Assembly (NCBI GenBank): GCA_036273855.1
Contig: DASUGU010000077.1
Span: 98,713-162,712 of the forward strand
Length of the DNA: 64,000 nt
Reading direction: 5' to 3'
Origin: DATEPR01 sp036273855
GTDB taxonomy: Bacteria; Actinomycetota; Actinomycetes; Mycobacteriales; Pseudonocardiaceae
A model generated the notes under the pieces. The model saw only the letters and a list, made by a program, of their open reading frames with translations. It was not told the origin of the DNA and did not search any database. The first letter of the stretch is position 1, and every line of letters begins with the position of its first letter. Of this stretch, positions 35,185-43,846 are shown one piece after another. A program made the position numbers and the translations under genes.

Positions 35185-35918
35185 GACGCCACCGTCCGGA
35201 CGTCGGCGCCCAGGTAAACCTTGCGGACGGTCGGGTCGGCCATCACCGCGGCCGGCGCACCGTCCGCGACCAGAGTGCCGGATGCCAGGCACACCAACCG
35301 GTCCACGCTGCGCAGCAGGGCGTGCACCACGTGCTCGATCCACAGCACGGTCAGCCCCCGCTGGCGCAGCGTGCCGACGATCTCCAGCAGCTGGTCCACC
35401 TCGGGGTCGGTCAGCCCGCCCGCCACCTCGTCCAGCAGCAGCACGGTCGGCCGGGTGGCCAGTGCCCTGGCCACCTCCAGCCGCTTGCGGGCCAGCAGGG
35501 TGAGCCGGCCGGCCTGGCGGTTGGCCACCGGCAGCAGCCCGGTCAGCTCCAGCACCTCCAGCGCGGTCTCCCGCGACTCGGCCTTGCCCAGCCGGGCGCC
35601 GTGCACGGCACCGGTGAGCACGTTCTCGAACACCGACATGTGCTCGAACGGGCGGGGCACCTGGTAGGTCCGGCCGATGCCCATGCGGGTCCGGGCCGCC
35701 GGACCGATCGAGGTGATGGGCCTGCCGCCCACCCTGATCTCGCCCGCGTCCGGCGACACGTCACCGGAGATCATGCCGAACAGCGTGGTCTTCCCGGCGC
35801 CGTTCGGACCGACGATGCCCAGCAGCTGACCGTCCTCGACGGCCAGCGACAGCCCGTCGGCCACCAGCACCTGGCCGAACCGCTTCCGTACCCCGTCCAG
35901 CTCGAGCGCGGCCGTCAT
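35181..35918 (-). CDS. livG: LivG-type ABC ATPase
   Basis: A 245-residue nucleotide-binding subunit with Walker A GPNGAGKTT and Walker B LLLDEVAGGLTD. The region between them has the LivG-type MGIGRTYQVPRPFEHMSVFENV. The usual LSxGxQ signature reads LTLLARKRLEVARAL, a degenerate form seen in some aromatic-acid LivG proteins; asymmetry between LivF and LivG would be expected. The ATG overlaps the binding-protein stop. Confidence 0.9.
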   Translation of the reverse strand: MTAALELDGVRKRFGQVLVADGLSLAVEDGQLLGIVGPNGAGKTTLFGMISGDVSPDAGEIRVGGRPITSIGPAARTRMGIGRTYQVPRPFEHMSVFENVLTGAVHGARLGKAESRETALEVLELTGLLPVANRQAGRLTLLARKRLEVARALATRPTVLLLDEVAGGLTDPEVDQLLEIVGTLRQRGLTVLWIEHVVHALLRSVDRLVCLASGTLVADGAPAAVMADPTVRKVYLGADVRTVAS

Positions 35919-37219
35919 GCGTTCGTCGGCTGCAGATCGCCGTTGACGGGCACGTCCGGGTTGAACGTGTTGTCCACCAGGGTCATGTCCCACGGGAACT
36001 GCGTGCCGCGCCGCCACTGGCCGCCGCTGATCTTCTGCAGCGCGATGCCCGGCTGCGGACCCGTGGTGAAGTCCAGCGGGCCGCTGATGCCGTTGATCTT
36101 CATGGTCTTCAGCTTGTCCGCGACGTCCTTGCGGTCCCTGGGGTCACTGGCCGACCTCAGCGCCTGCACGGAGATCTCGAACAGCGAGTACACCGAGCCG
36201 AGCGCCTGGGTCCACTGCCCGCCGGTGGACGACGCGAAGTCGTCCGCCAACTGCTTGGCCGTGGTGCCGTCGAAGGTCGACTTGTACGGGCTGAACGGGC
36301 TCCACCACACGTCGGTGGCGATGTTGTTGCTCAGCGCGCCCAGCGACACGGCCTCGCTGGGGAACAGCATCACCTTCGCCACGGTGGCCAGCTTCGGCTT
36401 GAAGCCCTGCTGGGCCGCCTGCTTCCAGAACACCTGGAAGTCCGGCGGGATCGGGCAGCAGGTGAACAGTTCGGCGTCGGCCGCCTTGAACTTGGCGATC
36501 TGTGCGGAGAAGTCGGTGGTGAGGTCGGCGTAGGCGCCGCCGTCCACGACGGTGTAGCCGGCCGGCTTCATCGCGGGCGGGAAGCCGGCGCGGAAGGCGT
36601 TGGCGTCGGTGTCGTTGGGCCACAGGCACGCCACCGGACCGCTGGAGTTGCCGATGGTCTTCCACATGTGCAGGAACAGGTCGGTGAACTCCTTCATGCC
36701 GAAGAAGAACATCGTCGAGAAGTCGAACGACTCGCCCGGCTTCTTGCCCCGGCCGAGGAACCACGCCTCCCACGGCACGATCGTGGTGACGTTGGGCATG
36801 CCGGCCGCCTCGCAGGCGTCCGACACCGGGTTGGCCGTGTCCGGCGTCGCCGACGCGACCACGATGTCCACGTTGTCGGAGTTGATCAGCTCCTGGGTGA
36901 CCTGCGTGGCCCGGGTGGTGGTGGACTGGCTGTCCTTGACGACGACCTGGATGTTCCACGTCTTGCCGCCCGCGTTGAAACCCTTGTTGAGCATGGGCTT
37001 CAGCTTGTTGATGATGTACTTGTCGCCGGTCGCGAACGACGCCAGCGGACCGGTCTGCGGGCTGACGTAGCCGATCTTCAGCGTCGTCGTGTCGCCGCCG
37101 CCCCCGCTCGCGCCCTTCAGACCGCTCGAACAGGCCGCCAGCAGTCCGCTGGCACCCAACGCACCGAGGCCGAGACCGGCCGTCTTCAGCGCGTCCCGGC
37201 GGGATATCCCTTGAGCCAT
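35915..37219 (-). CDS. Tat-exported substrate-binding lipoprotein
   Basis: A 434-residue branched-chain-type binding protein. The N-terminus has a twin-arginine motif (SRRDALK) and a lipobox LLAAC with Cys near residue 30, so it is probably exported folded and lipidated. The mature domain starts LKIGYVSPQTGPLASFATGD. It is the ligand receptor of the LivHMGF system. Genetic linkage to pobA and pca makes 4-hydroxybenzoate or a related aromatic the likely ligand. The ATG lies 25 bases after the aldehyde dehydrogenase stop. Confidence 0.92.
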   Translation of the reverse strand: MAQGISRRDALKTAGLGLGALGASGLLAACSSGLKGASGGGGDTTTLKIGYVSPQTGPLASFATGDKYIINKLKPMLNKGFNAGGKTWNIQVVVKDSQSTTTRATQVTQELINSDNVDIVVASATPDTANPVSDACEAAGMPNVTTIVPWEAWFLGRGKKPGESFDFSTMFFFGMKEFTDLFLHMWKTIGNSSGPVACLWPNDTDANAFRAGFPPAMKPAGYTVVDGGAYADLTTDFSAQIAKFKAADAELFTCCPIPPDFQVFWKQAAQQGFKPKLATVAKVMLFPSEAVSLGALSNNIATDVWWSPFSPYKSTFDGTTAKQLADDFASSTGGQWTQALGSVYSLFEISVQALRSASDPRDRKDVADKLKTMKINGISGPLDFTTGPQPGIALQKISGGQWRRGTQFPWDMTLVDNTFNPDVPVNGDLQPTNA

Positions 37220-37243
37220 CGTTGCTCCCTGCGGTATGAGTCG

Positions 37244-38704
37244 TCAGAACGGGTAGGGCGCGATGCTGCCGCGCACGGTGACCCATCGGGTCTCGGTGAA
37301 GGCGTCCACGTTGGCCGCCGCGCCACCGAACCGCGCTCCGGTGCCGGACACCCCGATCCCGCCGAACGGGATCGACGCCTCGTCGTTCACGGTCTGGTCG
37401 TTGATGTGCACGATCCCGGTCGGGATGCGGTCGGCCAGTTCCAGGCCCTTCATCACATCCCGGGTGAGGATGCCCAGGGACAGGCCGTAGTCGGTGTCCG
37501 CGGCCAGCGCGGCGGCCTCGTCCAGGGACGCGAACGGCACGACCGGGGCGACCGGGCCGAACACCTCCTCGGCGTAGGCGGGCAGGCCGGTCTCGATCTC
37601 GGCGAGCACGGTCGGCCGGTAGAACAGGCCGCTGTACTCGCCGCCCGCGGCCAGCCGGGCGCCGCCGGCCACGCTCGCGGTGACCAGCTGGTGCACCTTG
37701 TCCCGCTGGCGCTCGTCGATCAGCGGGCCCAGCGCCACCTGCTCGGTGGCCGGGTCGCCGACCGGCAGGTGGTTGGCCGTCTCGACCAGCCCGGACACGT
37801 AGGCGTCGTAGACCGACTCGTGCACCAGGTGCCGGCCGGTGGTCATGCAGATCTGGCCCTGGTGCAGGAACGAGCCCCACGCGCCCGCCGACACGGCGGC
37901 CGGCAGGTCGACGTCGTCCAGCACGATCAGGCCGGAGTTGCCGCCCAGTTCCAGGTGGACCCGCTTGAGATGGGCGCCGCCCAGCTCGCCGACCCGACGG
38001 CCGGCCGCGGTGGACCCGGTGAAGGAGATGGTGCGGATCGCCGGTTCGGTGATCAGGGCCTCGCCCACGTCGATCCCGCCGGGCAGCACGTGCAGCAGCC
38101 CGTCGGGCAGCCCGGCCTCGGCGAACACCTGGGCCAGCACCACGCCGCCGCTGACCGCGGTCCTGGGGTCCGGCTTGAGCACCACGGCGTTGCCCAGCGC
38201 CAGCGCGGGCGCCACCGACCGGATGGCCAGGATGAGCGGCACGTTGAACGGTGCGATCACACCGACCACGCCGACCGGCATCCGCTGCGCCCAACTGCGC
38301 CGGGGCAGTTCGCTGGGCAGCAGCTCACCGTAGGCGCGGGAGGGCAGTGTGGCCGCCTCGTAGCACTCCTGCGAGCCGACGTGGGTCTCCAGCTCCGCCT
38401 TGCCGCGCACCGAGCCGGCCTCGCGGATGATCCAGTCCTGGATGTCCGCCGCGTGCTCGACGATCAGGTCGCCCGCGCGGCGCAGCACGGCGGCCCGCTC
38501 GGTGTACGGGCGTGCCGCCCAGTCGCGCTGGGCCGCGGCGGCCACCTCGGTGGCCTTGGTCACGTCGGCGGGTGCGGCCATGCCGATCCGGCCGAGTTCG
38601 GTCCCGGTGGCGGGCGCGACCACGGCACGGTCACCGGCCGAACCGGCGGCCCATCCGCCCACGTAGATCCTGCCGCGCCATGTTCGTTCGTCCAGCATGC
38701 TCAC
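37244..38704 (-). CDS. Aromatic aldehyde dehydrogenase (benzaldehyde/4-hydroxybenzaldehyde type)
   Basis: A 486-residue NAD(P)-dependent aldehyde dehydrogenase. It has the cofactor motif SFTGSTAAG, the general base Glu in HLELGGNSG and the catalytic Cys in HQGQICMTT. The overall pattern matches benzaldehyde or vanillin dehydrogenases, and the neighbourhood suggests oxidation of 4-hydroxybenzaldehyde to 4-hydroxybenzoate for PobA. GTG at 38704 is six bases from GGAG; ATG 38698 is the alternative. It is the first gene of the leftward operon. Confidence 0.88.
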   Translation of the reverse strand: MSMLDERTWRGRIYVGGWAAGSAGDRAVVAPATGTELGRIGMAAPADVTKATEVAAAAQRDWAARPYTERAAVLRRAGDLIVEHAADIQDWIIREAGSVRGKAELETHVGSQECYEAATLPSRAYGELLPSELPRRSWAQRMPVGVVGVIAPFNVPLILAIRSVAPALALGNAVVLKPDPRTAVSGGVVLAQVFAEAGLPDGLLHVLPGGIDVGEALITEPAIRTISFTGSTAAGRRVGELGGAHLKRVHLELGGNSGLIVLDDVDLPAAVSAGAWGSFLHQGQICMTTGRHLVHESVYDAYVSGLVETANHLPVGDPATEQVALGPLIDERQRDKVHQLVTASVAGGARLAAGGEYSGLFYRPTVLAEIETGLPAYAEEVFGPVAPVVPFASLDEAAALAADTDYGLSLGILTRDVMKGLELADRIPTGIVHINDQTVNDEASIPFGGIGVSGTGARFGGAAANVDAFTETRWVTVRGSIAPYPF

Positions 38705-38906
38705 GTCACACTCCGGTGTGTGTACGGATAACGAACCCATGTGCTGGATGCGAACGTAGGCCGCTCAGATGTGGCCGTCAACACTCGATCGAGCAAGTAT
38801 CCAGCTTGTGACGTCGCGGTTGACCAGCCCGTGGTCAGCGCCCTAGTGTTCGAGATGCGAACAATAGTTGCGCGAAGCGAACCACTTTGACGGGGGGAGC
38901 AGGCGC
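38705..38906. promoter_or_regulatory. Divergent pca/pob control region
   Basis: A 202-bp spacer, less GC-rich than its neighbours, between the uptake/pobA operon and the pca operon. Besides the palindrome at 38848-38862 it holds further CGAAC half-sites at 38732-38736, 38751-38755 (in GATGCGAAC) and 38878-38882. This suggests binding sites for PcaR at both promoters. GGGGGGAGC near 38893 is the pcaI ribosome site. Confidence 0.6.
38848..38862. promoter_or_regulatory. PcaR-type palindromic operator
   Basis: GTTCGAGATGCGAAC is a perfect 5-5-5 inverted repeat 45 bp before pcaI. IclR-family regulators of protocatechuate genes (PcaU/PobR group) are known to bind GTTCG-type half-sites. The regulator gene pcaR lies at the end of the pca operon. 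Binding here is inferred. Confidence 0.6.
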
Positions 38907-39728
38907 GTGCCACTCGCCACCTTCGCCGGGCTCGACGAGGCGGTCGCCGACCTCGTGCACGACGGCGACACAGTCGCGCTGGAGGGGTTCACCCACCTCA
39001 TCCCGCACGCGGCAGGTCACGAGATCATCCGCCAGGGCAGAACGGGTCTGACGCTGGTCCGCATGACGCCGGACATCGTCTACGACCAGCTCATCGGCGC
39101 CGGCTGTGCCACCAAACTGGTGTTCTCCTGGGGCGGCAACCCCGGCGTCGGCTCGCTGCACCGGTTCCGGGACGCGGTCGAGCACGAGTGGCCGGTGCCG
39201 CTGGAGATCGAGGAGCACAGCCACGCCGGCATGGCCAACCGCTACGTCGCCGGTGCCTCCGGCCTGCCGTTCGCCGTGCTGCGCGGCTACACCGGCACCG
39301 ACCTGGTCGCGCACACCGCCACCATCAAGACCATCACCTGCCCGTTCACCGGCGAGGTGCTGACCGCGGTGCCGGCGATCACCCCGGACGTCACGGTGGT
39401 CCACGCGCAGCAGGCCGACCGGGACGGCAACGTGATGATGTGGGGCATCACCGGCGTGCAGAAGGAGGCCGTGCTGGCGGCCCGGCGGGCGCTGGTCACC
39501 GTCGAGGAGGTGGTCGACGAGTTCACCCCGAGACCTGGGGCCGTCGTCCTGCCCAACTGGGTGGTCACCAGGGTGGCCGTGGTGCCCGGTGGCGCGCATC
39601 CGTCCTATGCGGATGGATACTCGGTGCGGGACAACGAGTACTACCAGCAGTGGGACGCGATCAGCAGGGACAGGGACACCTTCCGGAGCTGGGTGGACGA
39701 CAACATCATGCGGGCGGGAGGTGAATAG
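38907..39728 (+). CDS. pcaI: PcaI, 3-oxoadipate CoA-transferase subunit A
   Basis: A 273-residue class I CoA-transferase alpha subunit that, with PcaJ, moves CoA from succinyl-CoA to 3-oxoadipate. The N-terminal DGDTVALEGFTHLIPHAAGHEI and a glycine-rich region (SWGGNPGVGSLHRFRD) are family features. The GTG is eight bases after GGGGAG. The start at 38868 would add a non-conserved leader that overlaps the operator region. It opens the pcaIJHGBDC(R) operon and is two bases from pcaJ. Some homologues act on glutaconate, but context decides. Confidence 0.9.
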   Translation: MPLATFAGLDEAVADLVHDGDTVALEGFTHLIPHAAGHEIIRQGRTGLTLVRMTPDIVYDQLIGAGCATKLVFSWGGNPGVGSLHRFRDAVEHEWPVPLEIEEHSHAGMANRYVAGASGLPFAVLRGYTGTDLVAHTATIKTITCPFTGEVLTAVPAITPDVTVVHAQQADRDGNVMMWGITGVQKEAVLAARRALVTVEEVVDEFTPRPGAVVLPNWVVTRVAVVPGGAHPSYADGYSVRDNEYYQQWDAISRDRDTFRSWVDDNIMRAGGE

Positions 39729-39730
39729 CC

Positions 39731-40504
39731 GTGGCCGACTGGACCAGTGACGAGATGATGACCGTCGCGGCGGCCCGCGCGCTGCACGACGGCGTGGTGT
39801 GCTTCGTCGGCATCGGACTTCCCTCGACCGCGGCCAACCTGGCCCGCCGCACCCACGCACCGAACCTGGTGCTGATCTACGAGTCCGGCACGCTGGGCGC
39901 CAAACCCGTCCACCTGCCACTGTCCATCGGGGACGGTGTGCTGGCCGAGTCGGCCGACTCGGTGATCACCGTGCCCGAGGTGTTCAACTACTGGCTCCAG
40001 CCGGGCAGGGTGGACATCGGCTTCCTCGGCGCCGCCCAGCTCGACCGGTACGCCAACATCAACACCACCGTCATCGGCGGCGACTACGAGCATCCGAAGA
40101 TCCGGCTGCCCGGCGCGGGCGGCGCACCGGAGATCGCCGCGTCCTGCCGCGAGGTGATCGTCGTGGTGCGGCAGAGCAGGCGGACGTTCACCGACCGGGT
40201 CGACTTCGTCACCAGCGTCGGCTTCGGCGCCGGACCGGGCGACCGGGAGCGGCTGGGCCTGCGCGGCTCCGGTCCACGCCGGGTGATCACCGACCTCGGC
40301 GTGCTCGAACCCGACCCGGACACCTGCGAGCTGGTGCTCACCCACCTGCATCCGGGCGCCACGGTCGAACAGGCGACCGAGGCCACCGGCTGGCCGCTGG
40401 TCGTGCGCGACGACCTGACCGTCACCGAACCGCCGACCGGAACCGAACTGGACGTGCTGCGCGCGTTGCAGGCCGGTGCCGGTGGCCGCAAGCCGACCGA
40501 GTGA
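39731..40504 (+). CDS. pcaJ: PcaJ, 3-oxoadipate CoA-transferase subunit B
   Basis: A 257-residue class I CoA-transferase beta subunit. The catalytic Glu is expected in the YESGTLGAKP segment (about residue 50). GVVCFVGIGLPSTAANLARR is the conserved N-terminal CoA-binding region. The gene is almost contiguous with pcaI, as required for a heteromeric enzyme. The thiolase for the next step (PcaF) is absent from this window. Confidence 0.9.
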   Translation: MADWTSDEMMTVAAARALHDGVVCFVGIGLPSTAANLARRTHAPNLVLIYESGTLGAKPVHLPLSIGDGVLAESADSVITVPEVFNYWLQPGRVDIGFLGAAQLDRYANINTTVIGGDYEHPKIRLPGAGGAPEIAASCREVIVVVRQSRRTFTDRVDFVTSVGFGAGPGDRERLGLRGSGPRRVITDLGVLEPDPDTCELVLTHLHPGATVEQATEATGWPLVVRDDLTVTEPPTGTELDVLRALQAGAGGRKPTE

Positions 40505-40518
40505 GAGGAGCCGACCAG

Positions 40519-41235
40519 ATGGACCTGCCGCTGTTCGAGAGCGTGAGCGGCGTGCACCCACCGGTGAACTTTCCCGACTACCGGTCCAACGTCCTGCGGT
40601 CACCCAAACACCCGCTCGTGGTGCTGCCGCAGAACCTCACCGAGACCACGGCCCCGGTGTTCGGCGAGGACCGGATCGGCCCCACCGACGGCGACCTGAC
40701 GAAGCAGTTCCCCGAGGAGCCGATCGGGCAGCGGATCGTCGTGCACGGCCGGGTGCTGGAGAGCGACGGCCGGCCGGTGCCGCACACGCTGGTGGAGATC
40801 TGGCAGGCCAACGCGTGCGGCCGCTACCGGCACGTGGTGGACAACTGGCCCGCGCCCCTGGACCCGAACTTCAGCGGCGGCGGCCGCGCGCTCACCGACG
40901 CCGAGGGCCGCTACACGTTCACCACGATCAAGCCGGGCGCCTACCCGTGGGGCAACCACGACAACGCGTGGCGGCCGGCGCACATCCACTTCTCCGTGTT
41001 CGGCAGGGCCTTCACCCAGCGGCTGGTCACCCAGATGTACTTCCCGGACGATCCGCTGCTGCCGCTGGACCCGATCTTCAACGCCGTTCCCGACGAGCAC
41101 GGCAGGCGGCGGCTGGTGTCCCGCTTCGACATCACCCGCACGCAGCCGAACTGGGCGCTCGCGTTCGAGTGGGACATCGTGCTGCGCGGATCGCGGCCGA
41201 CGCCATTCGAGTCGGGGGAGGACCACGATGACTGA
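40519..41235 (+). CDS. pcaH: PcaH, protocatechuate 3,4-dioxygenase beta subunit
   Basis: A 238-residue intradiol dioxygenase subunit carrying the non-haem iron site. The ligands are Tyr103 (CGRYRH), Tyr142 (GAYPWG), and His155 and His157 (AHIHF). The enzyme cleaves protocatechuate between its hydroxyls to 3-carboxy-cis,cis-muconate. GAGGAG precedes the ATG. Its 3' end overlaps pcaG by eight bases. Confidence 0.96.
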   Translation: MDLPLFESVSGVHPPVNFPDYRSNVLRSPKHPLVVLPQNLTETTAPVFGEDRIGPTDGDLTKQFPEEPIGQRIVVHGRVLESDGRPVPHTLVEIWQANACGRYRHVVDNWPAPLDPNFSGGGRALTDAEGRYTFTTIKPGAYPWGNHDNAWRPAHIHFSVFGRAFTQRLVTQMYFPDDPLLPLDPIFNAVPDEHGRRRLVSRFDITRTQPNWALAFEWDIVLRGSRPTPFESGEDHDD

Positions 41236-41719
41236 GATCACGCCGTCCCAGACGGTCGGCCCGTTCCTGCACATCGGCCTGCCCTGGCCGGACGGCGCCT
41301 TCGCCGTCCCGGACGGCACTCCCGGCGCGATCGTCATCGCCGGCACCGTCACCGACGGAGCGGGCGAACCGCTGCCGGACGCCCTGGTCGAGACGTGGCA
41401 GGCGGGCGGCGAGGGCCGGCGGGGCTTCGGCCGGTGCCCCACCGACGAGCACGGCGGCTACCGGATCACCACGGTCCGCCCGCCCGCCGACGCCACGGAG
41501 GCGCCGCACATCGACGTCGCCGTGTTCTCCCGCGGCCTGCTCAACCACCTGGTCACCCGGATCTACTTCCCGGACGCGGCCGAGAACGCGACCGACCCGG
41601 TGCTGGCCTCGGTGGCTGCCGACCGGCGGGACACCCTGATCGCCACGGCGACCGACGGCGGCTACCGATTCGACATCCGGTTGCAGGGCGACCGGGAGAC
41701 GGTCTTCTTCGATGTCTGA
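41228..41719 (+). CDS. pcaG: PcaG, protocatechuate 3,4-dioxygenase alpha subunit
   Basis: A 163-residue intradiol dioxygenase subunit that pairs with PcaH and shapes the substrate pocket. ITPSQTVGPFLHIGLPW at the N-terminus and LVETWQAGGEG are typical. The iron ligands are not conserved, as expected for the alpha chain. The overlap with pcaH supports balanced synthesis. Slightly short compared with proteobacterial PcaG (about 200), normal for actinomycetes. Confidence 0.95.
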   Translation: MTEITPSQTVGPFLHIGLPWPDGAFAVPDGTPGAIVIAGTVTDGAGEPLPDALVETWQAGGEGRRGFGRCPTDEHGGYRITTVRPPADATEAPHIDVAVFSRGLLNHLVTRIYFPDAAENATDPVLASVAADRRDTLIATATDGGYRFDIRLQGDRETVFFDV

Positions 41720-42719
41720 CCTGCTCGGTGGCATGTTCGGCGGGCAGCCGGACTGGCTCGCCGCGCTGCTGGACGTGGAGGCCGCGCTGGCCGCGGCACG
41801 CGCGGCCACCGGGCGGATCCCGCCGTCGGCCGCCGAGCTGATCACCGAGCACTGCCGCCGTGACCTGTTCGACGAGGCCGATCTCGCCGAGCGGGCCGCC
41901 GCGCACGCCACCCCGATCGTGCCGCTGGTCGAGGACCTGCGAGCGCTGCTGCCTTCCGGCGTGGCCGACGCCGTGCACCGCCCGGCGACCAGCCAGGACG
42001 TCATCGACACCGCGCTGATGCTGATCGCGTCCCGGACCCTGGCCGCCGCCGACGCCGACCTGGACGCCTGCTCGACGGCGCTGACCGAGCTGGCCGTCGC
42101 CCACCGCGACACGCCCCACCTGGCCAGAACGCTGCTCGCGGCCGCGCTGCCCAGCACGTTCGGCCGGCTGGTCGACGTGTGGTTGGCCGGTCTCGCCGAC
42201 GCACGGGCCGCGCTGTCCGGGGTGGCGCTCCCGGTGCAGTTGGGCGGCCCGGTGGGCGCGTTGGACGATCCGGCACTGGTCGCCGCGTTCGCCGCCGAAC
42301 TGGGTCTCGCCGTGCCGGCGGCGTGCTGGCACACCAACCGGATGCCGATCGCCTCCCTCGCGTCGGCGCTGGGCATGGTGATCGGCGCGCTGGGCAAGAT
42401 CGCCGCAGACGTGGTGCTGCTGTCCGCGTTCGGCGAGGTGGCCGAGGGTTCGCCGGGCGGGTCGTCCGCCATGCCGGACAAGCGGAACAGCGCCCGGTCG
42501 GTGCAGATCCTGGCGTGTGCGCACCGGACACCCGGACTGGTCGGCACGGTCTTCGCCGGGCTGCCGCAGGAACTGGAGCGGGCGGCGGGCCGGTGGCAGG
42601 CGGAGTGGCGGACGGTCGGCGACCTGCTCGCGCTGACGTCGGCGGCCGCGCGGCACGGCCGGGTACTGCTCACCGAGCTGACCGTGGACACCGAACAGAT
42701 GCGGAAAGCCCTGCCATGA
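41712..42719 (+). CDS. pcaB: PcaB, 3-carboxy-cis,cis-muconate cycloisomerase
   Basis: A 335-residue member of the fumarase/aspartase superfamily that lactonises 3-carboxymuconate. The superfamily signature GSSAMPDKRN lies near residue 252, and the second conserved block is HRPATSQDVIDTAL. It is shorter than the roughly 450-residue proteobacterial enzymes because the C-terminal domain is reduced, a form common in actinobacteria. It overlaps pcaG by eight bases and pcaD by four. Confidence 0.93.
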   Translation: MSDLLGGMFGGQPDWLAALLDVEAALAAARAATGRIPPSAAELITEHCRRDLFDEADLAERAAAHATPIVPLVEDLRALLPSGVADAVHRPATSQDVIDTALMLIASRTLAAADADLDACSTALTELAVAHRDTPHLARTLLAAALPSTFGRLVDVWLAGLADARAALSGVALPVQLGGPVGALDDPALVAAFAAELGLAVPAACWHTNRMPIASLASALGMVIGALGKIAADVVLLSAFGEVAEGSPGGSSAMPDKRNSARSVQILACAHRTPGLVGTVFAGLPQELERAAGRWQAEWRTVGDLLALTSAAARHGRVLLTELTVDTEQMRKALP

Positions 42720-43462
42720 CACTGAACCACGACATCACCGGACCCGAGGGCACGCCCGTCCTGCTGGTCGGCCCGTCGCTGGGCACCACCCTGCACATGT
42801 GGGACCCGCAGCTCGACGCGCTGGCCGAGCACTTCCGCGTGCTGCGCTACGACCACCTCGGCCACGGCTCGTCGCCCGTGCCACCTGGACCGTACACAGT
42901 GGACCAGCTGGCCGACGAGGTGCTGACGCTGGTGGACGGCGTCGCCCGGTTCAGCTACCTCGGGCTGTCGCTGGGCGGCATGGTGGGCATGACCATCGCC
43001 GCCCTGCAACCGGACCGGGTCGAGCGGCTGGCCCTGGTGTGCACGTCGGCCCATCTGCCGCCGGAGTCCGGCTGGCGGGACCGGGCCGCCACCGTTCGCG
43101 CCCAGGGCACCGCCGCCATCACCGAGGGCGCCATCGGCCGCTGGTTCACCCCGGCGTTCACCGACACCGAGCCCTACACCGCGATGCTGGCGGCCACCCC
43201 GGACGAGGGCTACGCGGGCTGCTGCGAGGCGATCGCCACGATGGACATCCGGTCCCGGCTGCCCGCGATCACCGCGCCCACCCTGGTCATCGCCGGCGAA
43301 CTGGACCCGGCCACCCCGCCAGAGCACGGGAAGCTGATCGCCGACACCGTGCCCGGCGCCCGGCTGGCCGTGGTGCCCGACGCGTCCCACCTGGCCAACG
43401 TGGAACGGCCGGCCGAGGTCACCGGCCTGCTGCTGGAGCATCTAGTCGGAGGTGTGGCATGA
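42716..43462 (+). CDS. pcaD: PcaD, 3-oxoadipate enol-lactonase
   Basis: A 248-residue alpha/beta hydrolase that opens 3-oxoadipate enol-lactone. Nucleophile elbow GLSLGGM (Ser near 87), acid in AGELDPATPP and His in DASHLANVERP. Here PcaD and PcaC are separate genes, not the fused PcaL found in many actinomycetes. It overlaps both neighbours as ATGA. Confidence 0.94.
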   Translation: MTLNHDITGPEGTPVLLVGPSLGTTLHMWDPQLDALAEHFRVLRYDHLGHGSSPVPPGPYTVDQLADEVLTLVDGVARFSYLGLSLGGMVGMTIAALQPDRVERLALVCTSAHLPPESGWRDRAATVRAQGTAAITEGAIGRWFTPAFTDTEPYTAMLAATPDEGYAGCCEAIATMDIRSRLPAITAPTLVIAGELDPATPPEHGKLIADTVPGARLAVVPDASHLANVERPAEVTGLLLEHLVGGVA

Positions 43463-43833
43463 CCGACCCGTACACGGCAGGCATGGCGGTGCGCCGCGAG
43501 GTGCTCGGCGACGCGCACGTCGACCGGGCCACCGCGGCGGCCACCGATTTCAGCGCCGACTTCCAGGAGTTCATCACCCGCTACGCCTGGGGATCGGTGT
43601 GGACGCGGGACGGTCTGGAGCGCAAGACCCGCAGCTGCCTGACCATCGCCATGCTGGCCGCCCTGGGCCACCACAACGAGCTGGCCCTGCACGTGCGGGC
43701 CGGGCTGCGGGTGGGTCTGACGCCCGACGACATCCGCGAGGTGCTGATGCAGGTCGCGGTCTACGCGGGCGTACCGGCGGCGAACAGCGCATTCGCCGTC
43801 GCGCAGCGCACCATCGACGCAGCAGACGGCTAG
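43459..43833 (+). CDS. pcaC: PcaC, 4-carboxymuconolactone decarboxylase
   Basis: A 124-residue CMD-family protein that decarboxylates 4-carboxymuconolactone to the enol-lactone used by PcaD. The conserved blocks are RYAWGSVWTRDGLERKTRSCLTIA and HVRAGLRVGLTPDDIREVL. The order pcaB-pcaD-pcaC is coupled by 4-base overlaps. Length is normal for the stand-alone enzyme. Confidence 0.95.
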   Translation: MTDPYTAGMAVRREVLGDAHVDRATAAATDFSADFQEFITRYAWGSVWTRDGLERKTRSCLTIAMLAALGHHNELALHVRAGLRVGLTPDDIREVLMQVAVYAGVPAANSAFAVAQRTIDAADG

Positions 43834-43846
43834 AGTGCGGTCCGAC

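Noticed and set aside
35181..35918. LivG considered inactive because the LSGGQ signature is degenerate
   Set aside because: Walker A and Walker B are intact and many LivG-type partners in aromatic importers have altered signatures. There is no frameshift or truncation.
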